Source: Methylacidiphilales bacterium (GTDB lineage Bacteria; Verrucomicrobiota; Verrucomicrobiia; Methylacidiphilales; UBA1321). Taken from it: a stretch of DNA of 48,168 bases. The notes beneath the pieces were generated by a model. It was not told the origin of the DNA. It was given only the letters and a program-made list of their open reading frames with translations, and made no database searches. The stretch is taken from NCBI GenBank assembly GCA_021272315.1, contig JAJSLI010000044.1, positions 1 through 48,168 of the forward strand. The letters run 5' to 3'. The stretch's first letter is position 1; each line of letters starts with the position of its first letter. The position numbers and the translations under genes were made by a program. Shown here piece by piece: positions 23,399 to 32,428 of this stretch.

Positions 23399-24292
23399 TT
23401 ACTTTTTAACACGCGGATCGAAGGCGTCACGCAATCCGTCGCCGAGGAAGTTGAGCACGAGCAGGGTCAGGGTCATAAGGCCGGCGGGGAAAAGGAGCAT
23501 CCACCAGTAAAGCCGGATCGGGTTGATCAAGAAAGCCGCATTTGCAACCAGTGTGCCCCAACTGGCCAACGGTTCCTGCAGGCCGACGCCGAGAAAACTC
23601 ATGAACGATTCGTCGAGCATGATGGTCGGGACGGTGAGCGTCAGATAGACGACAATAAGGCCGGCCAGATTGGGCAGGAGATGCTTCCAGAGAATGAGGA
23701 CGTGGGACTGGCCCAGCGCCAGCGAAGCCTGCACGAAGGGCTGCTGCTTGAGCACGAGGACCTGGCCGCGAATGATGCGCGCCATGGTAAGCCATTCGGT
23801 GAAACCCAGGAACACGATGATGAGGACCAGCCGCGAGTAGGACTCTTCCATGCCCAGCCGGTGAAGCAGCGAAGCGACCGGGTTGTCCAGCGTGGTGACA
23901 ATGACGATGACCAGGACGAGAGTGGGCAGGGAGTAGATGATTTCAACCAGGCGCATCATGAAATTGTCGACCCGACCCCCGGCGTAGCCGCTGACCATGC
24001 CGTAGCTGACGCCGACGGTGAGGCTGATGAGCGCGCCAAAGGCGGCGACCGTAAGCGAAACGCGCGCCCCGAAAAAAGTGCGGGTGAGGAGATCGCGTCC
24101 GTTGACGTCGGTGCCGAACCAGTGGGTCCAGGAGGGTTGCTGGAGTGAGGCGTTGGAAATTTCGTCGTAACGGTAATGAGAGATCAAGGGACCAAAGATC
24201 GTCAACACGATGACCATCAGAAGAAAAACGGCGCAGACGATGAGAAAGAGGTCGTTCCGGACCACGCGGTAGAAGGAAAGAAGCGAGGTCAT
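23399..24292 (-). CDS. oligopeptide ABC transporter permease (OppC/DppC type)
   Basis: 297 residues with about six membrane helices: an N-terminal one (LIVCAVFLLMVIVLTIFGPL), then the binding-protein-dependent permease core. The OppC-type N-terminal signature HWFGTDVNGRDLLTRTFFGARVSL and the EAA-like loop QASLALGQSHVLILWKHLLPN are present. With the permease and binding protein upstream it would import peptides or related solutes. No ATP-binding subunits are encoded nearby, so they must lie elsewhere. Its ATG overlaps the preceding stop in ATGA. Confidence 0.92.
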   Translation of the reverse strand: MTSLLSFYRVVRNDLFLIVCAVFLLMVIVLTIFGPLISHYRYDEISNASLQQPSWTHWFGTDVNGRDLLTRTFFGARVSLTVAAFGALISLTVGVSYGMVSGYAGGRVDNFMMRLVEIIYSLPTLVLVIVIVTTLDNPVASLLHRLGMEESYSRLVLIIVFLGFTEWLTMARIIRGQVLVLKQQPFVQASLALGQSHVLILWKHLLPNLAGLIVVYLTLTVPTIMLDESFMSFLGVGLQEPLASWGTLVANAAFLINPIRLYWWMLLFPAGLMTLTLLVLNFLGDGLRDAFDPRVKK

Positions 24293-25206
24293 TCGAGTTT
24301 TACGCGGCGGTCGACGATGAAATAAAGAATATCGGCGAGGAGGTTGAACAGGATGAGGAACGAACTGAAGACGAGAACGACACCCGAAGTCATGAAGGGA
24401 TCGCGGTTGGAGGCGCTGTTGACGAAGAACTGGCCGATACCGGGAATGCCGAAAAGGGTTTCGATGACGATGGAACCGGTCAGGATGCCGGCGGCAGCGG
24501 GCCCGCTGTAACCGATGATGGGAAGAATGGCGACCTTGAGGGCGTGACGGAAAAGAACGGCGTCTTCAGAAAGGCCCTTGGCGCGCGCCGTACGGACAAA
24601 ATCGAGCTTGAGGACCTCCAGCAGGCTGCCACGGGTGAGGCGGGCGATGGTGGCGGCAAAGGGGACCGAGAGACAGAGCGCGGGGAGAATAATCTGGTCG
24701 GGCGAACCCCAGCCGTAGGCGGGCAGGAGGTTGAGCTTGAGGGCAAGAAAGATGACGGCGAGCGGGGCGAGAACGAAAATGGGGATCGAGATGCCGAGAA
24801 GAGCGAAGAGCATGATGAAGCGGTCCCCGGGGCGTCCGTGACGGATGGCCGCCCAGCCGCCGAAGGTAATGCCGAAGAGGAGGGCGAGAAAGTAGGCGAC
24901 GGACCCGAGGACCATCGACACGGGAAGGCTCTGGGCGATGATCTCGTTGACGGTCCGGTTGCGGTATTGCGTGGAGATGCTGAGATTGCCGTGCGCGACC
25001 TTCCAGAGGTATTGGGCGTATTGATGCGTGATGGAGCCCTTGAGGTCGTACTCCTTCTGCAGTTGCTCCATGATTTCAGCCGGAATTTTTTTCTCAGTGG
25101 TAAAAGGATTGCCCGGCGCGGCGCGGACAAGCAGAAAGGTGAGCGTGACGACGATGAACAGGACGGGGATCGCCTGCAGCAAACGGCGGATGATGATCGC
25201 GGTCAT
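24289..25206 (-). CDS. oligopeptide ABC transporter permease (OppB/DppB type)
   Basis: 305 residues from MTAIIIRRLLQAIPVLF at 25206; the ATG overlaps the stop of the binding-protein gene in ATGA. The first helix plus LVRAAPGNPF is the standard OppB start. Further membrane helices follow (VLGSVAYFLALLFGITFGG, MLFALLGISIPIFVLAPLAV), and the EAA loop reads DFVRTARAKGLSEDAVLFRHALK. It forms a heterodimeric channel with the OppC-type protein encoded next. Confidence 0.93.
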   Translation of the reverse strand: MTAIIIRRLLQAIPVLFIVVTLTFLLVRAAPGNPFTTEKKIPAEIMEQLQKEYDLKGSITHQYAQYLWKVAHGNLSISTQYRNRTVNEIIAQSLPVSMVLGSVAYFLALLFGITFGGWAAIRHGRPGDRFIMLFALLGISIPIFVLAPLAVIFLALKLNLLPAYGWGSPDQIILPALCLSVPFAATIARLTRGSLLEVLKLDFVRTARAKGLSEDAVLFRHALKVAILPIIGYSGPAAAGILTGSIVIETLFGIPGIGQFFVNSASNRDPFMTSGVVLVFSSFLILFNLLADILYFIVDRRVKLE

Positions 25207-26870
25207 GGCTGTTTCTTTCCGGGAATATAAAACTCGCCCCAACGGTGATCATCGACAAAATTCGGTTCAAAGCCGCCGAGTTTGTCGGGGTAGTAAAGCG
25301 ACATGCCGACCCAGAAATAGACGGGGACGATGGGGACCTGGTCCTCGACCAGGATTTTTTCCATGTCGTGGAGAATCTGCATCCGCTTGGCGGGATCGGC
25401 GGTGTTTTCGGAGGTCTGGAGCATCTGGTCGTACTGCGGATCACCCCAGTTGGTCTGGTTGTTGCCGCCGTCGGTGACGAACATGTCGAGGAAGGTCTGC
25501 GGATCGTTGTAATCGCCGATCCAGCCGGAAATGCTCAGGTCGCAATCGATGAGCTGTTGCGTGTTGAGGAAGACTTTCCATTCCTGGCCGCGAAGATGGA
25601 TGGAGGTGATGCCGAGATCACGCTGCCAGAGCGCCTGGATTTCGGTGGCGACCTGTTCGGAGGTACCCCGCTTCGGGTAAAGCAGGTCGACGTCGGGAAA
25701 ACCCTGGCCGTTGGGGTAGCCGGCCTCGGCAAGAAGGCGACGCGCTTCGTCGGGATTATAGACGAGACCTTGGGGCGGCGTGTAACCGGCGCTGCCGGGC
25801 GGAACGAGCGTGTTGGCGACAGGCTCACCGGCTCGGGTGATCTTGTCGACGATGTCCTTCTTGTCGAGCGCGAGGGCGAGTGCCTTGCGGACACGGACAT
25901 CGTCGAACGGTTTGCGCTTCACGTTGAAACGAATGAACGAAGTTGCGCCAAAGGGGTTGGAATGAAAGTAGGGCTGATTCTTGATGTCCTGCACCAGCGC
26001 GGATGGAATGCTGCGGGTGTCGAGGATGAGATCGGTTTTTTTCGAGTAGAAAAGATTGAAGCAGGCGGTGGCGTTGTTGGTGGGCAGGACCTTGATCCGG
26101 TGGATGGGGACCGGACGCCAGTAATAGGGGTTGGCTTCGAGGAGGATGTAATCGTTGAGGCGCCATTCTTTCAGGACGTAGGGGCCGTTGCTGACCATTT
26201 TGCCCGGCTTGGTCCAGTCGCGGCCATATTTGCGGACGGTGGGAAGATGGACCGGGCAGAGCGTCTGGAACGAGGTGAGTTCGAGAAAATAGGCGGTCGG
26301 ATGGGCGAGCGTGACGACAAGTGTGTGATCGTCGGGCGCCTTGACACCGACCTGGGAAAAATCGGTGATCTTGCCGGTGCCGTAGGCCTCGCCGTTGACC
26401 AGATAGTAGAGCTGGTAGGAATATTCGGAGGCGGTGGCAGGATTGAGCACCCGTTCCCACGAGTTGAGGAAATCGTAGGCGGTGACGGGATCGCCGTTGC
26501 TCCACTTGATGCCGGGGCGGAGATGGAAGGTATAGGTGAGGCCGTCGGGCGTTTGGGTCCAGTTTTCGGCCATCCCGGGGATGATGTCGCCCTTCGCGTC
26601 GCGGGTGGTGAGGCCCTCGAAGAGCGCGAGGCAGATGCGGCCCTCGAGCTGCCCGGTGATGATGGCGGGGTCGAGGCTCTGCGGTTCGTCGCCGTTGCAG
26701 AGGGTGAGGTCGGCCTTTTCGCCCAACGTCCAACTGCCAAAGAAATAAAAGAAAGCAACAAAAAGAAGCAGCGCGCCGGCGATAAAAGCGGGCAGAACGA
26801 GCGTCGGCGGAAAGCGGAGACCGGAGACAACAGCAGCCCGGTCAGCTTGCTCCGAGCCGGCGCTGCTCAT
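25203..26870 (-). CDS. peptide ABC transporter substrate-binding protein (SBP family 5), membrane-anchored
   Basis: 555 residues. Instead of a lipoprotein signal it has a cytoplasmic stretch of about 25 residues followed by one hydrophobic helix (LVLPAFIAGALLLFVAFFYFFG). The family-5 binding fold follows: EPQSLDPAIITGQLEGRICLALFEGLTT, GMAENW, then KWSNGDPVTAYDFLNSWERVL and FNVKRKPFDDVRVRKALALALDK. Oligopeptides are the likely ligands, given the OppA/DppA resemblance. It is followed by the two permease genes with overlapping stops and starts and preceded by secG at five bases. Confidence 0.92.
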   Translation of the reverse strand: MSSAGSEQADRAAVVSGLRFPPTLVLPAFIAGALLLFVAFFYFFGSWTLGEKADLTLCNGDEPQSLDPAIITGQLEGRICLALFEGLTTRDAKGDIIPGMAENWTQTPDGLTYTFHLRPGIKWSNGDPVTAYDFLNSWERVLNPATASEYSYQLYYLVNGEAYGTGKITDFSQVGVKAPDDHTLVVTLAHPTAYFLELTSFQTLCPVHLPTVRKYGRDWTKPGKMVSNGPYVLKEWRLNDYILLEANPYYWRPVPIHRIKVLPTNNATACFNLFYSKKTDLILDTRSIPSALVQDIKNQPYFHSNPFGATSFIRFNVKRKPFDDVRVRKALALALDKKDIVDKITRAGEPVANTLVPPGSAGYTPPQGLVYNPDEARRLLAEAGYPNGQGFPDVDLLYPKRGTSEQVATEIQALWQRDLGITSIHLRGQEWKVFLNTQQLIDCDLSISGWIGDYNDPQTFLDMFVTDGGNNQTNWGDPQYDQMLQTSENTADPAKRMQILHDMEKILVEDQVPIVPVYFWVGMSLYYPDKLGGFEPNFVDDHRWGEFYIPGKKQP

Positions 26871-26875
26871 CAGGG

Positions 26876-27391
26876 TTACTTCGCGGCAGGATTGGCGGGC
26901 GCGGCCGGTGCGGCGTTACTGGCTGGAGTCGCCGTCGCCGGAGTGGTTGAAGTGGAAGCAGCCGGAGCAACCGCCGCGGGCGCGGCCGGTGCGGCGCTAC
27001 TGGCCGGAGTCGCGGTGGCTGGAGCGGTTGAAGTGGAAGCGGGCGGAGCAGCCGCCACGGGTGCGGCGTTGGTGACGATGGCGGACACGGGCTTAAGCAG
27101 ATCCTGCTCCAGGGTAGATGCACGGCCGGTCAGCGCCTCCCGGTGGGAATAGAGCCGGGCCAGGGCGATGCTGAGCACAAAGAAAAGGACGGCGAGCCAG
27201 ACGGTGGTCTTGACGAGGACCTGGGAGGTCTGCGCACCCCAGACTGAATCCGTGAAACCGCCACCGAAGGCGGCGCCGAGGCCTTCCTGCTTGCTGCGCT
27301 GCATGAGCACGACAAGGCACATGAACAGGGCGACGATCACGTAGAAAAACAGCAGGGTATTGATGGCAATATCCGTCCAAAACTTCGACAT
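26876..27391 (-). CDS. secG: preprotein translocase subunit SecG with a long Ala/Pro/Thr-rich tail
   Basis: 171 residues from MSKFWTDIAINTLLFFYVIV at 27391. The first 85 residues are a normal SecG: two membrane helices flanking VVLMQRSKQEGLGAAFGGG. The remainder is unusual, about 70 residues of Ala, Pro, Thr and Ser in repeats of STSxxPATATPAS. SecG of most bacteria stops shortly after the second helix. The gene follows tpiA, a common neighbourhood (gap-pgk-tpi-secG). A much longer reading frame in this phase runs on upstream into tpiA, but is not the gene. Confidence 0.92.
   Translation of the reverse strand: MSKFWTDIAINTLLFFYVIVALFMCLVVLMQRSKQEGLGAAFGGGFTDSVWGAQTSQVLVKTTVWLAVLFFVLSIALARLYSHREALTGRASTLEQDLLKPVSAIVTNAAPVAAAPPASTSTAPATATPASSAAPAAPAAVAPAASTSTTPATATPASNAAPAAPANPAAK
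26901..27062. repeat. 81-bp tandem repeat coding for the SecG tail
   Basis: Two imperfect copies at a period of 81 bp (from 26901 and from 26982) encode 27 residues each. Both contain GCGGCCGGTGCGGCG and GGTTGAAGTGGAAGC. The unit length keeps the reading frame, so the tail probably grew by slipped duplication. Confidence 0.7.
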
Positions 27392-27416
27392 AAGGGGTCG
27401 ATGATTGCGCTTTCCC

Positions 27417-28187
27417 CTAGGGGAGGCAAGCGTTTTTGACGATGGCAGTGAAGCCGCGCGCATCAAGGCTGGCGCCGCCGACGAGGGCGCCGTCGATATC
27501 GGGCTTGGAGAGAAGTTCCTTCGCGTTTTCGGGCTTGACGCTGCCGCCGTACTGGATGCGGATGCGCTCGGAAACGTTCTGGCTGAAGCGGGTGGAGAGG
27601 ACTTGCCGAATCCACTGGTGCGCCTCCTCGGCCTGGGCGGGCGAAGCGGTCTTGCCGGTGCCGATGGCCCAAACCGGCTCGTAAGCGATGATGATGTCGG
27701 AAAGTTCCTTTTCACCGAAGCCGACGAAACCCTCGCGCAACTGCGTTTCGAGCACGTTCTTCCATTTGCCCGATTCGCGCTCGGGCAGCGTTTCGCCGAC
27801 ACAGACGATAGGGCGCAACTCGGCGGCAAGGGCGGCCTTGGTCTTGCGGTTGACGGTGGCATTGTCCTCGTGGAAGAACTGACGGCGCTCGGAGTGGCCG
27901 ATGATGACGTAGCGGACGTAGAGCTCGCGCAGCATGCCGGCGGAAATTTCGCCGGTGTAGGCGCCGGAGGGAGCCTCGTGGAGGTTCTGTGCGCCAAGGC
28001 GCACGTTGGGCACGGGGCTGAGAAGCTCGCTGACGGCGGAAAGCGCGGTGAAGGGCGGGCAGAGAACGATCTCGGCCTCATCGAATTTGCCGACTTCACG
28101 CAGGATATCCTCAACGAGAACACGGGCTTCGGCCTGAGTTTTGTTCATCTTCCAGTTGCCGGCGACGATTTTTTTGCGGTAGATCAT
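27417..28187 (-). CDS. tpiA: triosephosphate isomerase
   Basis: 256 residues, standard TIM barrel size. The N-terminal KKIVAGNWKMNKT gives the catalytic Asn and Lys, IGHSERRQ carries the electrophile His, and AYEPVWAIGTGKTAS supplies the catalytic Glu and the flexible loop. The phosphate-binding end reads IQYGGSVKPENAKE...GALVGGASL. It interconverts dihydroxyacetone phosphate and glyceraldehyde 3-phosphate. Its stop lies in a CCCCTAGGGG palindrome, and it sits between a DUF6881 gene and secG in the glycolytic run. Confidence 0.97.
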   Translation of the reverse strand: MIYRKKIVAGNWKMNKTQAEARVLVEDILREVGKFDEAEIVLCPPFTALSAVSELLSPVPNVRLGAQNLHEAPSGAYTGEISAGMLRELYVRYVIIGHSERRQFFHEDNATVNRKTKAALAAELRPIVCVGETLPERESGKWKNVLETQLREGFVGFGEKELSDIIIAYEPVWAIGTGKTASPAQAEEAHQWIRQVLSTRFSQNVSERIRIQYGGSVKPENAKELLSKPDIDGALVGGASLDARGFTAIVKNACLP

Positions 28188-28211
28188 GGGTGCGTCAATT
28201 TGGCTTCGCTT

Positions 28212-28490
28212 TCAGGGGAAGCGCCTTTTTTTCCAGACTTTTTCAAACTCTTCCTTGGGGATTTCAACGGGTTCAAATTCGGAGTCGCGGGCGATGACAG
28301 AGAGTGCCGGCATGGGACCCGAACTCAAAGCGGTGCTTCCGGTCGACTCTGTCTTGGTGGCGTAATCGCAAAAGCCGTTCTGAAAACATTCCATTTTGCG
28401 CACCTCGCGGCCTTCCTGATCAATTTCACTGAAGAGCCAGACGGGCTCATCCGGATTCGTATGTTTCCATTTGACCCGAATATATTTCAT
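28212..28490 (-). CDS. DUF6881-type small protein
   Basis: 92 residues from MKYIRVKW at 28490 (an ATG 33 bp upstream is possible but adds unrelated residues). The pattern YIRVKWKHTNPDEPVWLFSE, then IDQEGREVRKMECFQNGF and EFEPVEIPKEEFEKVW, is that of a family I know as DUF6881, often found beside immunity-type or contact-dependent toxin genes. Here it interrupts the glycolytic cluster between pgk and tpiA in the same direction, so it is co-transcribed. No toxin gene is adjacent; the role is unknown. Confidence 0.65.
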   Translation of the reverse strand: MKYIRVKWKHTNPDEPVWLFSEIDQEGREVRKMECFQNGFCDYATKTESTGSTALSSGPMPALSVIARDSEFEPVEIPKEEFEKVWKKRRFP

Positions 28491-28555
28491 TTTGTTGGGC
28501 CATTGAATGTCGTTTCGGGACAAAGCGCAATGTTTCGTTTATCGGGTGGGGCACC

Positions 28556-29776
28556 TCATTTTTTGTCGGGGATACTGGCCACGCCGGGCAATTCCCGGCC
28601 TTCAAGAAACTCGAGCGATGCCCCACCGCCCGTGGAGATGAAGGAGACCTTGTCTGCCACCTTGGCTTTCTTCACCGCCGCAACCGAGTCGCCGCCGCCG
28701 ATGATGCTGACGGCGCCGGTATTTTTGGCGATGGCCTCGGCGATGGCGAAGGTGCCCTTGGCGCATTCGGGCACTTCAAAGACGCCCATCGGCCCGTTCC
28801 AAAGAATGGTTTTGGCCGTGGCGACTTCGGTGGAATAGAGCTGCACGGTTTCGGGGCCGATATCGACACCTTGCCAGCCGTCGGGGACACCCTCGCCCGG
28901 CTTGAGATATTTCCCGCCCGGCGCCACGGTCTTGGCCTTGAAGTCGATTTGTTCGACGATGTAATCGTCGACAGGCAGGAGGAACTTGACGCCTTTTTCC
29001 TTCGCCTTGGCCAGCGCCAGTTTTGCGGTCTCAATCTTGTCGGGTTCGGAGAGCGAATTGCCGATTTTTTTGCCGAGCGCGAGACTGAAGGTGTAGGCCA
29101 TCGCACCGCCGATCAGGATCGTGTCGGCCTTGTCGAGCAGCCGGTCGATGACCTTGATTTTGTCCGAGACTTTCGCGCCGCCGAGAATAACGACGAACGG
29201 GCGCTTCGGCTTGTCGAGTTCCTCGCCAAGATAGCGGAGCTCCTTTTCCATCAGGAATCCGATGGCGCGGACCGGGACATACTTGGCCACGCCGGCGGTG
29301 GAGGAATGGGCGCGGTGGGCGGCGCCGAACGCGTCGTTGACATAGACATCGGCGAGCCGGGCCAACTTCTGGCTGAAGGCGTCGTCATTGGCTTCTTCCT
29401 GGTCGTAGTAGCGGAGATTTTCGAGCAGCGCGATCTCCCCGTCCTTGAGTTCGGCGGCGGCCTTTTCGGCAACTTCACCGACGCAATCACCGATGAATTT
29501 CACCGGCTTGCCGAGCAACTCGGAAAGTTTTGCGGCGGCAGGCGCGAGGCTTTGCTTGGGATCGCGCTTGCCCTTGGGGCGTCCGAGATGCGCACAGAGA
29601 AGGATGCGCGCGCCCTGCTCGACGAGGTATTTGATCGTCGGCAAGGTTTCCTTGATGCGCGTGTCGTTGGTGATGACCTGCACGCCGTCCTTTTCCTGCA
29701 GGGGCACGTTATAATCGACGCGGACAAGGACGCGTTTGCCCTTGAGCGGGATGTCGCGGATGGTGATCTTGGCCAT
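28556..29776 (-). CDS. pgk: phosphoglycerate kinase
   Basis: 406 residues from MAKITIRDIPLKGKRVLVRVDYNVPL at 29776; an upstream extension in frame is not conserved. The N-terminal domain includes HLGRPKGKRDP and VYVNDAFGAAHRAHSS (substrate-binding Asp-Asn and His). The C-terminal nucleotide domain includes VILGGAKVSDKIKVI, NGPMGVFE and IIGGGDSVAAV. It makes ATP from 1,3-bisphosphoglycerate. It follows gap by 65 bp on the same strand. Confidence 0.97.
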   Translation of the reverse strand: MAKITIRDIPLKGKRVLVRVDYNVPLQEKDGVQVITNDTRIKETLPTIKYLVEQGARILLCAHLGRPKGKRDPKQSLAPAAAKLSELLGKPVKFIGDCVGEVAEKAAAELKDGEIALLENLRYYDQEEANDDAFSQKLARLADVYVNDAFGAAHRAHSSTAGVAKYVPVRAIGFLMEKELRYLGEELDKPKRPFVVILGGAKVSDKIKVIDRLLDKADTILIGGAMAYTFSLALGKKIGNSLSEPDKIETAKLALAKAKEKGVKFLLPVDDYIVEQIDFKAKTVAPGGKYLKPGEGVPDGWQGVDIGPETVQLYSTEVATAKTILWNGPMGVFEVPECAKGTFAIAEAIAKNTGAVSIIGGGDSVAAVKKAKVADKVSFISTGGGASLEFLEGRELPGVASIPDKK

Positions 29777-29841
29777 GGGAGTTGGAGCTTGGTCGCCGCG
29801 GCAACGGCGGTCATCGACCGCCGCCGCCACAGCCGCAGGGA

Positions 29842-31193
<1,352 letters not shown>

Positions 31194-31496
31194 TTATCCC
31201 GCTGCCGACTCCTGTTTGATGTGGCCATCGAGAACCATCTTCTCGAAGTACGCTTTGGCCGTAAGAGTGCAGTCCACAAGATTCAAAAACTCGACCTTCT
31301 TGAGTTTGACTTGCTTCGACATATCCCCGATCAGGTCATCTCCCACTTCATTAGCGCCATGACTCATGAAGGTAAAGATCGGGGTCTTCTTACCCCGGTT
31401 CATGAACCAGAACATTATGTGGCGCCTGCCTTTCATCTCCTTGAGAAAGCCTTTTGCAACCAAAGAATGTTCAATGTCCCGGCATTTCCGGGTCAT
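31194..31496 (-). CDS. HicA-like small protein
   Basis: 100 residues. The order RDIEHSLVAKGFLKE, then KGRRHIMFWF, then KKTPIFTFMSHGANEVGDDL and MSKQVKLKKVEFLNLVDC fits a HicA/YcfA-like double-stranded-RNA-binding fold: strand-helix, a His in the second strand, then a strand and helix. Proteins of this type are often toxins or stand-alone relatives. Its ATG overlaps the upstream gene in ATGA, so the two are made together and could be a toxin with its partner. The upstream protein is not a recognisable HicB, so toxin function is unproven. Confidence 0.5.
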   Translation of the reverse strand: MTRKCRDIEHSLVAKGFLKEMKGRRHIMFWFMNRGKKTPIFTFMSHGANEVGDDLIGDMSKQVKLKKVEFLNLVDCTLTAKAYFEKMVLDGHIKQESAAG

Positions 31497-31903
31497 GCAG
31501 AGAACAAAGCTAAGAGTTTATCGCGAAGCACAACAGTATCGGGCGTTAGTTCCTCATCCGATGCACCTTGGAGACTCTCGTAGAGAGAGAGCAGCATGCA
31601 GTCGAACTCATCGATAGCCTCTTCAAGATCGCGACCTCGGGCGATAATAGAAAACTCCGCATTCTCAACCTTAACCGTTCCAACCCTCTCTTCGACATCG
31701 ACATGCAGCGAATGAGCGCATGGGTGCAGCTTGTCGCCATCGCGAACAAAGTGATGCGCGAAATACTTCAGAGGCTCCGCGTTTGAAACAGAAAAATTAA
31801 TCTTCGGAGGCTCTGGGTCTAGAACAGAAAATTTAGTGTTCCATGAGACAGTTGGCCCCTTAGGTTCGGTGATACTGATTTGTTCTTCTTCTAGCGTGCT
31901 CAT
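31493..31903 (-). CDS. partner of the HicA-like protein, unknown family
   Basis: 136 residues, acidic and cytosolic. A polar N-terminus is followed by strands (INFSVSNAEPLKYFAHHFVR) and a C-terminal part EFSIIARGRDLEEAIDEFDC, MLLSLYESLQ, DEELTPDTVVLRDKLLALF. The latter resembles the short helical ends seen in antitoxin-like partners. It overlaps both neighbours by four bases (ATGA), giving strict translational coupling. An antitoxin role is the simplest guess from context. Confidence 0.45.
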   Translation of the reverse strand: MSTLEEEQISITEPKGPTVSWNTKFSVLDPEPPKINFSVSNAEPLKYFAHHFVRDGDKLHPCAHSLHVDVEERVGTVKVENAEFSIIARGRDLEEAIDEFDCMLLSLYESLQGASDEELTPDTVVLRDKLLALFSA

Positions 31904-32343
31904 GTGTTTGGGATGTTAGGATTAGGAAGGCTTGCCTGGTGAACGTGTAAAGGTTTTTGACCGACGGGTTCACCGTTATAAAGGGCCTCAACAATGTAAT
32001 CCCCAGGTATTGGAAAGGTAACATTTGTCAGAGGAATATTGAAATTTATGTAAATTGGTCCGATAGCGGACGGCGGAGGTTTTGGAAGATTTGCCGTGAG
32101 CCCGAAGCTGCCGACGACGGCACCTGTCGCCTGCTTCACGTTAACCGCAAGTGTGACCTTTTCTTCCATTACCAAATTGGTCAGGGAAACATGAACAAAA
32201 AACCTTTGAGCCTTAAAAGGAAATTGCTGGCTGTGGAAACTTTGGAACAGCCCCACCAAGGTGTTCTTACCGGTACCTTGTTCAACAACAGTAAGATCAC
32301 AGAAGGCTATAAGTGAGAGCACGGGATCAGGCATGACCGTCAA
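31900..32343 (-). CDS. DUF6941-like protein, first gene of a three-gene operon
   Basis: 147 residues (an alternative start lies three codons in). The sequence LSLIAFCDLTVVEQGTGKNT, LVGLFQSF, RFFVHVSLTNLV, then TLAVNVKQATGAVVGSFGL and FPIPGDYIVEALYNGEPVGQ is a beta-sandwich pattern I associate with DUF6941. The protein at 22979-23392 shares the plan. There is no signal peptide. The stop overlaps the ATG of the next gene, so it is co-translated with the HicA-like pair. Confidence 0.6.
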   Translation of the reverse strand: MTVMPDPVLSLIAFCDLTVVEQGTGKNTLVGLFQSFHSQQFPFKAQRFFVHVSLTNLVMEEKVTLAVNVKQATGAVVGSFGLTANLPKPPPSAIGPIYINFNIPLTNVTFPIPGDYIVEALYNGEPVGQKPLHVHQASLPNPNIPNT

Positions 32344-32428
32344 GTCAGAGATAAGGTTGAAATTTCGTCAACACAATAATTTAGCAGCAAAAGGCGCATT
32401 GCAAAGTGTCGGGGACATCCTGATTGAT

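Noticed and set aside
25245-27152. A 635-codon open frame on the plus strand
   Set aside because: It is antisense to the peptide-binding protein and secG genes, is extremely Gly/Val-rich, and shows no motif.
27392-28123. Upstream extension of the secG reading frame through tpiA
   Set aside because: The extension is Ser/Arg/Pro-rich and overlaps tpiA in another phase; the normal SecG start MSKFW at 27391 is unambiguous.
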